DNA of 64,000 nt, taken from Parabacteroides sp. FAFU027. GTDB lineage: Bacteria; Bacteroidota; Bacteroidia; Bacteroidales; UBA7332. The position numbers and the translations under genes were made by a program. Below are positions 1-10,204 of the stretch, in pieces (within the stretch, counting starts at the first letter, position 1; every line of letters starts with the position of its first letter). The stretch lies in contig NZ_JAKZKV010000002.1 of the NCBI RefSeq assembly GCF_022808675.1, forward strand, positions 124,001-188,000, in the 5' to 3' direction. The notes beneath the pieces were generated by a model. It was not told where the DNA came from and made no database searches. It was given only the letters and a program-made list of their open reading frames with translations.

Positions 1-1006
1 TGAAAATTCTCAACTCATCATAATAGCTATTATCTGATTTGTGATCCCAGTAAGAGAAGTTGGGTGCTCCTGATGCAATAGACATCATATCACAGTTAGC
101 CCAGCTGATAGCACTTGAAGGCACTGACGTGGCTACCGCTCCGTTGATATAAACTACGCACTGGGTTGACGAAACAGTGAATGCCAGGTGAACCCAATCA
201 TTGGTTGGGAGCGTAATTGTTCCGCCATCATTCCAGGTTTCTCCTGTACCGGTACCCACATTGAGTTTAAACCGTTGGGAGGTGGCACTTCCTTCGCGGA
301 AAAAGCGCAATCCGCTGGTTCTGACTTCTCCGGGAGGACTTATCGAGATAATACCAGCACGATCAGGCGAAGAATTGGGTTTATACCAGAAGGCTGCACT
401 AAACTCTGCATTTTTCAGTCCAACTGCCGGAAATGTCAGATAAGAGTCTGTGGCTCCGGCATAAGCATTCAATCCCTTGAACGCGACACCGGCAAATCCC
501 GGATTTCCGACCTTGGTCGCTGTCTGAAAACTAACCCGTTCCATATAATCGCCATCAAAAGGCATATAGAATATCTCTCCGGCAAAGACAGGTGTGTAAG
601 GTGGTTTTTTCTCAAAATTAATTGTCTTATTTGTCACCTTTCCTGTAAGATCAGTGGCTTTTATGGTCAATACATGGACTCCATTGGTCAAATGGTCATA
701 AAGGTATTCTTTCACGGCACGCCGATAGTCTTTAAATCCGCGGTAACCGATAAGTTTCGTTCCATCCATAATCACTGATATGGAATCCAGCTCGATATCA
801 TCCGTTACTTCAAACTGGATATTAATCGACGTGATCAGTTCGGGTACTTGTATCTTGGTTCCCTCTGTTGGATATTTCAGGGTAACAACAGGTGCATTTT
901 CGTCAGCCCCGGGAGCAACCGGGGTGATAGGGTCTATGCCCTCATTACACGATGCAATCAGCAATGAGAACAACGCACTGATGGTTATATATCTAAACAA
1001 TTTCAT
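1..1006 (-). CDS. LamG-domain surface lipoprotein (partial)
   Basis: The reading frame is open from an ATG at 1006 down to the left edge, so the C-terminus is missing. The first 20 residues form a lipoprotein signal peptide with lipobox LIASC. An Ig-like segment follows at about residues 35-130 (VTLKYPTEGTKI, then VTDDIELDSISVIMDG). From about residue 145 there is a concanavalin-like LamG_3 domain, recognised by FYMPFDGDYME, FSAAFWYKP, WVHLAFTVS and YINGAV. It is the last visible gene of the SusC/SusD operon, 32 bp after susD, the usual place for a SusE/F-type surface glycan-binding protein. A glycan-binding role is inferred from position and fold. LamG domains also occur in adhesins, and the truncation prevents checking for an extra catalytic domain. 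Confidence 0.8.
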   Translation of the reverse strand, partial: MKLFRYITISALFSLLIASCNEGIDPITPVAPGADENAPVVTLKYPTEGTKIQVPELITSINIQFEVTDDIELDSISVIMDGTKLIGYRGFKDYRRAVKEYLYDHLTNGVHVLTIKATDLTGKVTNKTINFEKKPPYTPVFAGEIFYMPFDGDYMERVSFQTATKVGNPGFAGVAFKGLNAYAGATDSYLTFPAVGLKNAEFSAAFWYKPNSSPDRAGIISISPPGEVRTSGLRFFREGSATSQRFKLNVGTGTGETWNDGGTITLPTNDWVHLAFTVSSTQCVVYINGAVATSVPSSAISWANCDMMSIASGAPNFSYWDHKSDNSYYDELRIF

Positions 1007-1038
1007 GGCATCTCATTTTTAAATGATTAAATCAAAAC

Positions 1039-2574
1039 TCACTTTTTCAGAACCGGTAGCAGGTCAACCTGATTCTGTGGATAAGGCAGGAATATCTTGC
1101 TTTCGGCAAATGTGCGTCCGTCGTAGCTCAGTTCAGCATATTTACCTAATCTGACCATATCGTAGTAGCGTGTTCCCCACTCCATTGCCAGTTCTGCATA
1201 TTTTTCATCCATCACCTGAGCATTTGTGACTGTTGACAAAGCCGGCATACCGGCTCTTGTCCTTACCGCATTGACTGCCTGAACGGCAGTCATCGCCGAA
1301 CTGGATGCTCCTTGGGTTAATGCTTCGGCATGCATAAGCAATATTTCGGCATAACGGATACAGGTGAAATTTTTGTTGGTACCGTAATCGGTACGTCCCG
1401 GTGTCAGATCAACGGAAGGCAAATAGTGTTTTCCGCTGGCAAACATTGCCCTGGCATAGTCATTAATCCGGTCACCCGAACGGGTCGTATTTGAAATCCA
1501 CGACGGAAGTGTAGCATATTTGGCATCTTTCTGAAGTTCGGCAATTCCTCTGTTTGTGAAAAGCACACTGGTTTCGAGACGAACCGTTTCGTTACGGTCA
1601 ATCATAAACTTGATGTACTTCAGGCTCGGCTCGTAGAATCCCCAGCCATCACTGGCTCCGGTAACCTTAGGAGTCCATCCCTGCGGACCAAAGAAGGCAA
1701 ACAGGTAACTTTTGACATCACCCGAACTTTTCCCGAAATCGGAATATTGAAGTTCAAGCAGATTTTCGTTATTGAGCTTTCCTTTCAACTTAAAGAGTTC
1801 GTAAAAATCCGACTCAAGGCTGAATTTTCCGGAACTAATAATCTGAGATGTTGCATCTGCCACAGTCTGGTATTTTTTCAGTTCAAGATTCGCAAGGGCT
1901 TTTATGGCCAATGCTGTATATTTGGTAACACCTCCTTTGATATCGGTCCGTTGGTTAGGGCGCATATCCGGCAGAAGGGGAATCGCCTCATCCATCTGAT
2001 CAGAGATAAACTGCATGACCTGGTCTTTGCCCGGGGGAGTCGATACCAACAGCTCTGACGGATCAGACGTCTGCGGAGTAAATACAGCACCCCAAACCCG
2101 TGACAACTGGAACAACAGGAAAGCCCGAAGCGTCTTGGCTTCAGCAATATACTGATCGGCAAGCGCTTTGTCGGCAGTGCCGGTCGCTTTTGCTTTATAC
2201 TGATTTATCTGTTCAATCGCAGAGTTGAATGTGAATATATCCTTGTATTCATTTTCCCATACCGAATTATACATCCAATAATCCTTATTGTAATTGTACT
2301 TATCTGTTTCGGCAAAATCCTGCTGGTCACCGAGTCCACCGGCATTCACATCATCTCCACGTACCGATATAAGTGGAAACTCTTCCCATCCCCTAACATA
2401 GAACTCGGCATAAGAACCTATAAGAGGTAATATCATATTACCGGTATTGGAATAATCGGTCTCTTCGGTAAAAGCCTTATTTTCGGCCGGTTCGTTCAGC
2501 AAATGATTACACGCTGTCGAAGTCGTTAACAACAAGACTACCACAGCTATCTTGATATAATTGATACTTTTCAT
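1039..2574 (-). CDS. SusD/RagB-family outer-membrane nutrient-binding lipoprotein
   Basis: The product is 511 residues. It starts with a lipoprotein signal (hydrophobic stretch, then STAC at about residues 19-22), followed by the SusD N-terminal TPR-like region (NHLLNEPAENKAFTEE). The C-terminal SusD/RagB signature is present (CIRYAEILLMHAEAL, then AVNAVRTRAGMP, then ELAMEWGTRYYDMVRLGK). SusD proteins cap the SusC barrel at the cell surface and capture oligosaccharide or another polymer. It lies 14 bp downstream of susC and is surely co-transcribed with it. Length and features are typical. The substrate cannot be told from this gene alone. Confidence 0.95.
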   Translation of the reverse strand: MKSINYIKIAVVVLLLTTSTACNHLLNEPAENKAFTEETDYSNTGNMILPLIGSYAEFYVRGWEEFPLISVRGDDVNAGGLGDQQDFAETDKYNYNKDYWMYNSVWENEYKDIFTFNSAIEQINQYKAKATGTADKALADQYIAEAKTLRAFLLFQLSRVWGAVFTPQTSDPSELLVSTPPGKDQVMQFISDQMDEAIPLLPDMRPNQRTDIKGGVTKYTALAIKALANLELKKYQTVADATSQIISSGKFSLESDFYELFKLKGKLNNENLLELQYSDFGKSSGDVKSYLFAFFGPQGWTPKVTGASDGWGFYEPSLKYIKFMIDRNETVRLETSVLFTNRGIAELQKDAKYATLPSWISNTTRSGDRINDYARAMFASGKHYLPSVDLTPGRTDYGTNKNFTCIRYAEILLMHAEALTQGASSSAMTAVQAVNAVRTRAGMPALSTVTNAQVMDEKYAELAMEWGTRYYDMVRLGKYAELSYDGRTFAESKIFLPYPQNQVDLLPVLKK

Positions 2575-2588
2575 GATTGCTTTGGTGT

Positions 2589-5500
2589 TTAGAATTTAAC
2601 ATTAAGCCCAATTGTATAAACAGCAGGTATCGGATAGGTTTGCCTGTCGATACCATCCGCCACTTCCGGATTGAATCCGTTATACTTAAACACTGTCAGT
2701 GGACGATCGGCCGTCAATGCTATCCGTGTTTCAGGTATCGGTGTACCCATTACTTTCTTGTTTTTGAGTGTGTAAGCCAGTTGTATATTCTGAATCCTGA
2801 AGAAGGAACCATCCTCTACAAAATAATTGCTCATCTTTTGATTCCAGCCCCGTCTCAATCCTGAAGAAGAGGGATATTTATTAGATGTACCTTCACCATG
2901 CCAACGGTTGATGGCAAGGTCTGCATCCATATTCTGATCATTGGTCCAGATAACCTCCCCACGTTTACGGTTGAGAATCTTATTACCACTTTGGCCCATC
3001 ATATTAGCCGAAAGTTCGATATTTTTATAGGATACTCCCAGATTGAATCCGTAGGTAAATGAGGGGAAATAAGAACCCAGGATCACCCGGTCATCATCAT
3101 CTATCTTTCCGTCTTTATTTTGGTCCTTATACTTGAAATCTCCCGGTACCAGTCCGTTTGCCACGGCTATAGGATCGGCCTGTATTTCGGCATTATTTTG
3201 ATAAACACCTATTACTTCGCGTCCATAAAAAGCTAATAGCGGTTCGCCTACGATAGAGCGTTGACGGAATTCGGCCGATCCACCGTCAATATAGGGCTGT
3301 CCGTAAAGGTCCCGCACTTCATTCTTCAGTGTTGCAATATTTGCACCGATATTATACCCGATTCCATTAACCAGTTTGTCATTCCAACCAAGAGCCAGCT
3401 CTAGACCCGAGTTTCTGATTACCCCCACATTCTTAATCACAGTTCCACCGATTGCGGGAATAGTAACACTGATTGCAGCATTTTTGGTATCACGGACGTA
3501 ATAATCGGCATCCACAGATAACCGGTTTTTAAGAAGTTTAGAGGTTATCCCTACATTCGTTTCTTCTGTAAGTTCCCATTTTAGGGATGAAAATGTATTG
3601 GCTGTTGTCGTTCCTGAAACCAGGACATTATTTATGGCAGTGGTGACCACCGAAGTAGTCGTTGCCCCGTCGCTGGCCTGAATTTTATCATTTCCCAAAC
3701 GACCCCATCCGACACGCAACTTGAGGTAATCGATTGTCTTATTATCTTTCAGGAAATCTTCCTGCGATAATACCCAACCGGCACCCACTGTAGGGAAATA
3801 CCCCCACTTTTGCTGGTATTTAGAGCTTCCGTCTGCTCTTATGGTACCATACAGCAGATATTTATCGCTGAAATTGTAGGATACTCTTCCAAAATAAGAC
3901 ATTCCGTATTGCCGGGTACCTTCATCGCTGACTCCATCTACCGGTTTGGTTTCGGACTGGCTGATATACCAGGCTTGCTCCTGATCAATCGGGAAGTTCA
4001 ATCCTTTTGCACTAAGCTTGTTATAAGCCTCATCCCTGAATGAGCTTCCGGCCATGGCAGTCAGGTTATGCTCTCCGAATTTATTGGTATAGGTCAATAT
4101 GTTATCCCATATCTGATTAGAATAAGTCAGTGAATTTTTCACCAGAGTGGCATCTACCCTCTGGAATCCGAGACTGATATAATACGGAAGATCAACATAG
4201 CGCTCATCCTGAGAGGTGAAGCTGTGATTATATGTTGATTTGAATGTTAAATGCTTTGGTATCAGGTCTAAGTTTACATAGAAATTGGCCAGCATTTTTT
4301 TTGTCTTAATCCGGTTTTCACTAAACCGGAGGGTGGGCATCGGATTCTGTCCGCTTCGATAACCCAGGTCCTGTGCACTGGCAAATTTAACCGGTGTTGC
4401 ATTTACATTCAACTCATCATAAACCGGCAGAATGGGTACCGCCCAATAAGCGAGACTCCAGGCATCAGATTCTTCATCAAACTTTGTGGCATTACTGAAG
4501 ATCATGTTACCACCAATGGTAAAGCGGTCAGTCGCTTTGTAATCGATCTTCGAACGAAGATTAAAGCGTTCATACTGGTTCTTCATATCCAGTATCCCCT
4601 TCTGAGCAAAGTAATTGGCTCCGACCGAATAAGAGGCTTTCTGGTCTCCTCCGGTAACATTCAGGCTATGATTCTGTATCGGTGCGACACGTAATATTTC
4701 TTTATACCAATCCGTGTTTACATCCGGTACATTAGGATTTATACGGCTGCGACCGTATCGCTGCATCGCACTCAGGATATAACCGGCATCAGCTGACGAA
4801 CCAGACTCAAGCGCCATGGTGGTATATTGTTCTGCATTTGCCATTTTCAACACATTCTGAGCAACCTGCACCCCATAATATCCATCGTATGAAATCTCAC
4901 TCTTTTGATTGTAGGTACCGGATCTGGTCTCTATCAGCACCACTCCGTTGGCTGCACGGACCCCATAAATTGCTGATGCCGATGCATCCTTCAGCACGGA
5001 GATGGAAGCAATGTCTGATGAGTTCAGAAAATCGATGTTATCGAAGAATACACCATCTACTACATACAACGGATTTTCATTTCCTTTTCCGGGATATGAC
5101 CCTATCCCCCGTACGCGGATAGTTGGAGATCCTCCCGGTGCACCGCTGCTTACGACTTGTAATCCTGCAACTTTTCCCTGTAGTGCCTGCATGGCCTGTC
5201 CGGCTGGTGTTTTAATCAGCTCATCGGATTTAATGGTCGAAATTGCTGACGTCAGGTCTTTGACCTTTTGGGTACCATAACCGACCACCAGCACTTCTCC
5301 TAAGCCATGAGTTGTACTTTCAAGGAAAACATTGACCACAGAACGGCCGTTTAAAGCCTGCGATACAGAGGTCATTCCCACATACGAAAATACAAGTGTA
5401 GCATCCGATGGCACATTAGCCAATGAATAGTTTCCATTGTAATCCGTTACTGTACCTGTCGTAGTGCCTTTCACCACAACAGTCACTCCAATCAACGTCT

Positions 5501-5612
5501 CTTTAGTTGCGTTGTCTTTCACAGAACCCGATACGGTAATCAGTTTCTGGGCGAATGAAGATATGCAGCCCGCCAATATAATCAGCAAGACTAGCCCAAT
5601 CCTTTTTTCCAT
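2589..5612 (-). CDS. SusC/RagA-family TonB-dependent outer-membrane transporter
   Basis: The product is 1007 residues. A signal peptide covers about residues 1-21. A carboxypeptidase-D-like domain follows at about 22-105 (VSGSVKDNATKETLIGVTV). Next come a TonB-box/plug start (GEVLVVGYGTQ, then the plug with GIGSYPGKGNENPLYVVDGV at about 165-190) and a 22-strand barrel ending in an aromatic-terminated strand (TIGLNVKF). It imports glycans captured by its SusD partner, using TonB energy. It begins 20 bp after the hydrolase gene and is followed by susD after 14 bp. Size and order are standard for a polysaccharide utilisation locus. No anti-sigma-interacting STN domain is seen. Confidence 0.95.
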   Translation of the reverse strand: MEKRIGLVLLIILAGCISSFAQKLITVSGSVKDNATKETLIGVTVVVKGTTTGTVTDYNGNYSLANVPSDATLVFSYVGMTSVSQALNGRSVVNVFLESTTHGLGEVLVVGYGTQKVKDLTSAISTIKSDELIKTPAGQAMQALQGKVAGLQVVSSGAPGGSPTIRVRGIGSYPGKGNENPLYVVDGVFFDNIDFLNSSDIASISVLKDASASAIYGVRAANGVVLIETRSGTYNQKSEISYDGYYGVQVAQNVLKMANAEQYTTMALESGSSADAGYILSAMQRYGRSRINPNVPDVNTDWYKEILRVAPIQNHSLNVTGGDQKASYSVGANYFAQKGILDMKNQYERFNLRSKIDYKATDRFTIGGNMIFSNATKFDEESDAWSLAYWAVPILPVYDELNVNATPVKFASAQDLGYRSGQNPMPTLRFSENRIKTKKMLANFYVNLDLIPKHLTFKSTYNHSFTSQDERYVDLPYYISLGFQRVDATLVKNSLTYSNQIWDNILTYTNKFGEHNLTAMAGSSFRDEAYNKLSAKGLNFPIDQEQAWYISQSETKPVDGVSDEGTRQYGMSYFGRVSYNFSDKYLLYGTIRADGSSKYQQKWGYFPTVGAGWVLSQEDFLKDNKTIDYLKLRVGWGRLGNDKIQASDGATTTSVVTTAINNVLVSGTTTANTFSSLKWELTEETNVGITSKLLKNRLSVDADYYVRDTKNAAISVTIPAIGGTVIKNVGVIRNSGLELALGWNDKLVNGIGYNIGANIATLKNEVRDLYGQPYIDGGSAEFRQRSIVGEPLLAFYGREVIGVYQNNAEIQADPIAVANGLVPGDFKYKDQNKDGKIDDDDRVILGSYFPSFTYGFNLGVSYKNIELSANMMGQSGNKILNRKRGEVIWTNDQNMDADLAINRWHGEGTSNKYPSSSGLRRGWNQKMSNYFVEDGSFFRIQNIQLAYTLKNKKVMGTPIPETRIALTADRPLTVFKYNGFNPEVADGIDRQTYPIPAVYTIGLNVKF

Positions 5613-5632
5613 AGTGAACTTGATTTAGGGTA

Positions 5633-7210
5633 TTAGTTTTTGTAGTAAAATCCCAGAGATGAAAGCCCTTTCTTTATTTCATCATTCTGCATAAATAGTT
5701 TCCAGAGAAGTTCTGACCGGTAGTTCTCTATCATAACGGCCGTTGGGCCCTGATCGATGGCCAGATAAGAGTGAACGACCTGTTGTCCGTCAACAAGCGA
5801 GAGATTAAATGCGTCGTAAAATCCATACGGGCCGAATATCCGGTCCCCGAGTTGCTCATAGAAGTACCGGTAAACCGGCAATACCAGTTCGGGGGTATAG
5901 GGTAATGAGGATAAAGCTGCCGTTGGTGATATCGTCCCGTTTTCATCGTTCGTGCCGGGATGGTGGGAGGTATAACCGACCAAAGGATCATCGGAAGAGG
6001 TAAATCCCCAGCAATTAGCACCATATTCCTTCCATTTTTTCGGATTATCCAGGGCATAAGCCCGGTGAATAAGGACATGCGCCCGGTTTCTCTCCCAATA
6101 GTCGGCATACTTATCCTTAAGTCCTTTCGGGTTTAGTCCGAGGAAAGAATAATGTGTAAAAAACAATGGACCTCCCAGTTCCATACCCAGGGGGAGTCGT
6201 ATTCCGTAATATGTTTTACCATTAAGGAAATAGTCCGATTTTGTATAACAGGCATGATAAACGTCAGGGCGGATCGGATAGGTTGGGGACGATGCAGCCA
6301 GGATATAGGTAATGAGCGTTTCATCAAAGCCCTTAATGCGGTGATTCATCTTCCAGCCCCAGTTTTTAGACCAGTGCCAGTATAGAGAATCGGTATCCCG
6401 GGTGTACCAGTTCCACTCTACACTTTTCCAGAGCTTATTGATCCGGTATGATAGATCCTGTTCTTCATCATTGCCCGCTTTAAAATATTGCCGGGCAGTC
6501 AGAAGCCCCTGCATTAGAAATGCAGTTTCGACCAGATCTCCGCCGTCATCATAGCGGCTGAAGCTAAACGGAGCAGCCGTGTTACCGTTATACCAATGTG
6601 CCCAGGCTCCATGAAAACGTTCGGCCCGTTCAAGGAAAGTTACGATTTGTTGTATCTTCAGGAAAACCTTTTCGCGGGGATAGTAATTTCGTTCGGCTGC
6701 AGCTATCAGCGCCATTATTCCAAACCCGGTACCGCCTGTGGTCACAATATCCCCATGAGGATCATTACTCCGTTCCCGGGCCATACCGCAGTCGGGGTGT
6801 GACAACTCCATAAAGTAACGGGTAGTATATCGCTGCACCATATCGAGCAATTCACTATCATTCATCCTCCGGGTGGTAGCTTCAACCTGAAACTTCTCAG
6901 CATCAGGGTTCGACACCGACATCCCTTTGGGCATAATTCTAAAGAGAAGTTTGCTGTTTTGCTCCTTGTTTTTCAGAAAACAGAGATATTCCTTCCCTGA
7001 TGTTTCTCCATGCTTTCGGAAATGCTTTCCATCATCAGCCGAAACATAAATTTCATAGATAAAAGCATGAGGATTGTCAATCATTAGCTCAACATGGCTC
7101 TGATATCCCCGGGCTTGTAGTTTTCCCGGAATGGCAAACCGCACCTGCCCACATACAACGACCAGAGGGATAACTAATCCCAACAGTAAGTAAAAGTAAA
7201 ACTTCTTCAT
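5633..7210 (-). CDS. Exported glycoamylase-like (GH144-like) glycoside hydrolase
   Basis: The product is 525 residues with an N-terminal signal (about residues 1-21, ending VVVCGQ; the residue before Cys is Val, so a lipobox is doubtful). A short Ig-like module covers about 25-110, and an (alpha/alpha)6 glycoamylase domain (PF10091 type) covers about 120-510. Conserved pieces include GGTGFGIMALIAAAER, DDGGDLVETAFLMQGL, HWSKNWGWKMNHRIKGF, GANCWGFTSSDDP and the ending DQGPTAVMIENYRSELLWK. Bacteroidetes members of this family in GH144 cleave beta-1,2-glucans, so that is the best guess for the substrate. It is the first gene of the hydrolase-susC-susD-LamG operon. No beta-glucosidase is visible inside the window. 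Confidence 0.75.
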   Translation of the reverse strand: MKKFYFYLLLGLVIPLVVVCGQVRFAIPGKLQARGYQSHVELMIDNPHAFIYEIYVSADDGKHFRKHGETSGKEYLCFLKNKEQNSKLLFRIMPKGMSVSNPDAEKFQVEATTRRMNDSELLDMVQRYTTRYFMELSHPDCGMARERSNDPHGDIVTTGGTGFGIMALIAAAERNYYPREKVFLKIQQIVTFLERAERFHGAWAHWYNGNTAAPFSFSRYDDGGDLVETAFLMQGLLTARQYFKAGNDEEQDLSYRINKLWKSVEWNWYTRDTDSLYWHWSKNWGWKMNHRIKGFDETLITYILAASSPTYPIRPDVYHACYTKSDYFLNGKTYYGIRLPLGMELGGPLFFTHYSFLGLNPKGLKDKYADYWERNRAHVLIHRAYALDNPKKWKEYGANCWGFTSSDDPLVGYTSHHPGTNDENGTISPTAALSSLPYTPELVLPVYRYFYEQLGDRIFGPYGFYDAFNLSLVDGQQVVHSYLAIDQGPTAVMIENYRSELLWKLFMQNDEIKKGLSSLGFYYKN

Positions 7211-7601
7211 AAACTGACTTGTATTTCAAAAGAAACAGAAGCTTAGCTCATGAAGTTGCCACCTGCAATTCTACTTTGAAATGAGCATTTATTCTATTTC
7301 TCCAACCAAAAATCCCAGCAAAGCCCCATAGATTAACAAATTACAATACCGGGGCAAAATAGTAAAGACCTAAAAAAGAAACAACACAATCAGAAAGAAA
7401 TCTTGTACTATAACAACACTCAAATACATATTGTTTTTTTAACGGATTAGGATGATCCGAAAATTCATAACTTAAAGGCTCTTATTTTACAAACCAAAGG
7501 CAGTACTTAAACAGATAGTGAGAAGATCGTTACTAGATATTCAGAATAGATTCGGGAAATTAGAAAGAGGAAAAAGTCAAAAAGAGGAGCTGAAATTACA
7601 C
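7211..7601. other. Intergenic region upstream of the glycan operon
   Basis: This 390-bp AT-rich stretch separates the first gene of the glycan operon from the tRNA-His terminator. It must hold the operon promoter on the minus strand, but no exact TAnnTTTG element with a matching -33 was found. No ORF or clear repeat is visible. Confidence 0.5.
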
Positions 7602-7634
7602 AAAAAAAGCGGCTCCCTTTTTAAAGGAAACCGC
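7602..7634 (-). terminator. Intrinsic terminator after tRNA-His
   Basis: Read on the minus strand, a nine-pair stem (GCGGTTTCC with GGGAGCCGC, two G-U pairs) is followed by a run of seven T. It sits 6 bp beyond the 3' end of tRNA-His. Confidence 0.8.
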
Positions 7635-7639
7635 CTGTG

Positions 7640-7714
<75 letters not shown>

Positions 7715-7732
7715 GTTTTTGCTTTTGCGTTG

Positions 7733-7764
7733 CAAAGATAAGAAGGTTTTCTTACCCCTGCAAG
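7733..7764 (-). promoter_or_regulatory. Promoter of tRNA-His
   Basis: The minus strand reads TATCTTTG (7733-7740), a match to the Bacteroidetes -7 element TAnnTTTG. A TTG-containing -33 element (GCTTGC, near 7761-7764) lies about 20 bp upstream. The -7 element is about 19 bp upstream of the tRNA 5' end. Confidence 0.6.
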
Positions 7765-7780
7765 CAATCAGCCTGTTTTT

Positions 7781-8662
7781 TTACTTATAAATCTCTTTTT
7801 TGCCCGCCAGCAGGGTGTTTTTGAGCAATGACACGATGGTCATCGGTCCTACTCCACCCGGTACAGGAGTGATATATGAGCATTTAGGCGCCACTTCGTC
7901 AAACTTCACATCACCGGTCAGTTTGAAGCCCGATTTAGTTTGGGTAGATGGCACACGGGTAGTACCCACGTCGATTACCACGGCTCCTTCTTTCACCATT
8001 TCGCCTTTGAGGAATTCAGGCACACCGAGGGCTGCTATGATAATGTCGGCTTTCAGGCACTGCTCTTTCAGGTCAGCCGAATAACTGTGGCAAACCGTTA
8101 CAGTTGCATTACCCGGATTCGTTTTTTGCATCATCAGGTTAGCCACAGGTTTACCCACGATGTTGCTTCGACCCAATACCACGCAATGTTTACCTTTGGT
8201 ATCAATATTGTAACGTTTCAGCAACTCCATAATGCCTGCCGGTGTAGCCGAGACGAAACAAGGCAGACCGATAGACATACGTCCCACGTTGATCGGGTGG
8301 AAACCGTCCACGTCTTTGCGGTAGTCGATCGCTTCGATTACTTTCTGCTCGTTGATGTGTTTTGGCAAAGGCAACTGAACGATGAATCCGTCAATATCGG
8401 GATCGTTGTTCAGCTCATCCACTTTTTGAAGCAATTCCGCTTCTGTGATCGTATCTTCAAAACGAACCAAGGTAGAGTTGAAACCAACCTGTTCGCACGC
8501 TTTTACTTTGTGGGCAACGTAAGTCTCGCTTCCGCCGTCGTGACCAACCAGGATAGCTGCCAGGTGAGGAATCTTGCCTCCCGCTGCCTTGATTGCCGCT
8601 ACCTCTTGTGCAATCTCCTGCTTAACCTGATCTGAAATTGCTTTTCCGTCGATTAATTGCAT
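7781..8662 (-). CDS. folD: Bifunctional methylenetetrahydrofolate dehydrogenase/cyclohydrolase
   Basis: FolD interconverts 5,10-methylene-THF and 10-formyl-THF using NADP in the cytosol, feeding purine and formyl-Met synthesis. The 293 residues match the family length. The active-site segment SETYVAHK has Tyr48 and catalytic Lys52. The substrate motif VQLPLPKH lies at about 95-102, the nucleotide-binding motif [14 protein letters not shown] at about 160-175, and the C-terminal signature [12 protein letters not shown] is present. The ATG at 8662 gives the canonical [10 protein letters not shown] start. It lies downstream of ffh on the same strand but is separated from it by a palindrome, so it may be transcribed alone. 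Confidence 0.97.
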   Translation of the reverse strand: MQLIDGKAISDQVKQEIAQEVAAIKAAGGKIPHLAAILVGHDGGSETYVAHKVKACEQVGFNSTLVRFEDTITEAELLQKVDELNNDPDIDGFIVQLPLPKHINEQKVIEAIDYRKDVDGFHPINVGRMSIGLPCFVSATPAGIMELLKRYNIDTKGKHCVVLGRSNIVGKPVANLMMQKTNPGNATVTVCHSYSADLKEQCLKADIIIAALGVPEFLKGEMVKEGAVVIDVGTTRVPSTQTKSGFKLTGDVKFDEVAPKCSYITPVPGGVGPMTIVSLLKNTLLAGKKEIYK

Positions 8663-8684
8663 GTTGTTTGTATTTAAGCTAATA

Positions 8685-8717
8685 AACCTCCAAGGTTTTA
8701 AAAACCTTGGAGGTTTA
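8685..8717. repeat. Palindromic repeat/bidirectional terminator between ffh and folD
   Basis: A near-perfect 15-bp inverted repeat, AAACCTCCAAGGTTTT against AAAACCTTGGAGGTTT. It has the same ACCT...AGGTTTT-AAAACCT...AGGT layout as two palindromes near 30.4 and 30.6 kb. As a hairpin it could end the ffh transcript. Confidence 0.7.
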
Positions 8718-8733
8718 GCGTTTATTATAAATA

Positions 8734-10059
8734 TTATCGTCTCATTTTACGCATCAAAGCAGGGTTGCTCTGTGCTTTGGTGACCATGTGCATCATCTTG
8801 CGGGTTTCCTCAAACTGTTTCAGCAGACGGTTCACCTCCTGAATATCCGTACCGCTACCCTTAGCGATGCGCTGACGGCGGCTTCCATTCAGGATTTGCG
8901 GGTTTTCACGCTCTTTCGGAGTCATCGAGTAAATAATGGCCTCCACGCTTTTAAAAGCGTTATCATCGATATCCACGTCTTTTATCGCTTTTCCCACACC
9001 CGGAATCATCGAAGCCAGGTCTTTGATGTTACCCATCTTCTTGATCTGTTGGATCTGGCTCAGGAAGTCGTTGAAGTCAAACTGATTCTTTGCAATTTTC
9101 TTTTGCAGACGGCGTGCCTCTTCTTCATCGTACTGGTCTTGCGCCCGTTCCACAAGTGAAACGATATCACCCATTCCGAGGATACGGTCAGCCATACGTT
9201 CAGGGTGGAATACATCCAGCGCTTCCATCTTCTCTCCGGTACCGACAAACTTGATCGGCTTGTTTACCACATTACGGATAGAAAGCGCAGCACCACCACG
9301 GGTATCACCATCAAGCTTGGTCAGCACAACCCCGTCGAAGTCCAGACGGTCGTTAAATTCTTTCGCCGTATTTACGGCATCCTGACCGGTCATGGAGTCA
9401 ACCACAAACAGGATTTCATCCGGTGTAATCGCCGCTTTCACCGCTGCAATCTCGGTCATCATCTGCTCATCGATTGCCAGACGACCGGCGGTATCGACAA
9501 TCACCAGGTCATGACCGTTGGCTTTGGCATATTGGATAGCCGCTTTGGCAATCGCCACGGCATCTTTGTTTTCTTCTTCAGCGTAAACCGGAACTTCAAT
9601 CTGCGCACCCAATACTTTCAACTGCTCAATCGCCGCCGGGCGGTAGATGTCACAAGCCACAAGCAACGGATTTTTGCTGCGTTTTGACTTCAACAATTTC
9701 GCCAGTTTACCGGAGAAGGTCGTTTTACCCGAACCCTGAAGACCTGCCATCAGGATCACCGCCGGTTTGCCTTTGATGTTAACGTCTACACTCGTTCCAC
9801 CCATAAGCATAGCCAACTCATCGTGAACGATCTTGACCAGCATCTGACCGGGTTTCACCGCAGTAAGCACATTCTGTCCGAGCGCCTTTTCTTTTACCGT
9901 ATCGGTGAATGTTTTGGCAACTTTATAGTTTACGTCGGCATCCAGCAGGGCGCGGCGCACATCTTTCAGCGTTTCGGCAACATTGATTTCGGTGATTTTT
10001 CCTTCACCCTTGAGTATTTTAAATGACCGTTCTAGTCTGTCACTCAGATTTTCAAACAT
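8734..10059 (-). CDS. ffh: Signal recognition particle GTPase Ffh
   Basis: Ffh binds 4.5S RNA and signal sequences and delivers ribosomes to FtsY at the membrane. The 441 residues show the helical N domain (about 1-90) and the G domain with GLQGSGKTT (106-114), [18 protein letters not shown] and [10 protein letters not shown]. The methionine-rich M domain follows (about 320-441), including [13 protein letters not shown] and [12 protein letters not shown], and ends [10 protein letters not shown]. All hallmark motifs are intact. A minus-strand TACCTTTG element at 10091-10098 is a plausible promoter. Confidence 0.98.
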   Translation of the reverse strand: MFENLSDRLERSFKILKGEGKITEINVAETLKDVRRALLDADVNYKVAKTFTDTVKEKALGQNVLTAVKPGQMLVKIVHDELAMLMGGTSVDVNIKGKPAVILMAGLQGSGKTTFSGKLAKLLKSKRSKNPLLVACDIYRPAAIEQLKVLGAQIEVPVYAEEENKDAVAIAKAAIQYAKANGHDLVIVDTAGRLAIDEQMMTEIAAVKAAITPDEILFVVDSMTGQDAVNTAKEFNDRLDFDGVVLTKLDGDTRGGAALSIRNVVNKPIKFVGTGEKMEALDVFHPERMADRILGMGDIVSLVERAQDQYDEEEARRLQKKIAKNQFDFNDFLSQIQQIKKMGNIKDLASMIPGVGKAIKDVDIDDNAFKSVEAIIYSMTPKERENPQILNGSRRQRIAKGSGTDIQEVNRLLKQFEETRKMMHMVTKAQSNPALMRKMRR

Positions 10060-10090
10060 AATCGTTTATCAGTTAGTCTATTTTGGAGGG

Positions 10091-10098
10091 CAAAGGTA
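10091..10098 (-). promoter_or_regulatory. Candidate -7 element upstream of ffh
   Basis: The minus strand reads TACCTTTG, matching TAnnTTTG, 32 bp before the ffh ATG. The -33 element is not obvious. Confidence 0.4.
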
Positions 10099-10108
10099 AG
10101 AAATTTTC

Positions 10109-10160
10109 GGGAAAAAGAAAGCTTCCCGGACACCATGAAAAACAGGCATCGGGGAAGCTT
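10109..10160 (-). terminator. Terminator after panB
   Basis: On the minus strand AAAAGCTTCCCC and GGGAAGCTTTC form a stem with a loop of roughly 25 nt, followed by CTTTTT. It separates panB from ffh. Confidence 0.65.
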
Positions 10161-10204
10161 TTACATATATCATCCAATCCCCCTTTGGAGGATTAAACGG
10201 CTCT

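Noticed and set aside
188-1022. Open frames on the plus strand opposite the first lipoprotein gene
   Set aside because: They overlap the clear LamG lipoprotein frame on the minus strand and show no domain or signal.
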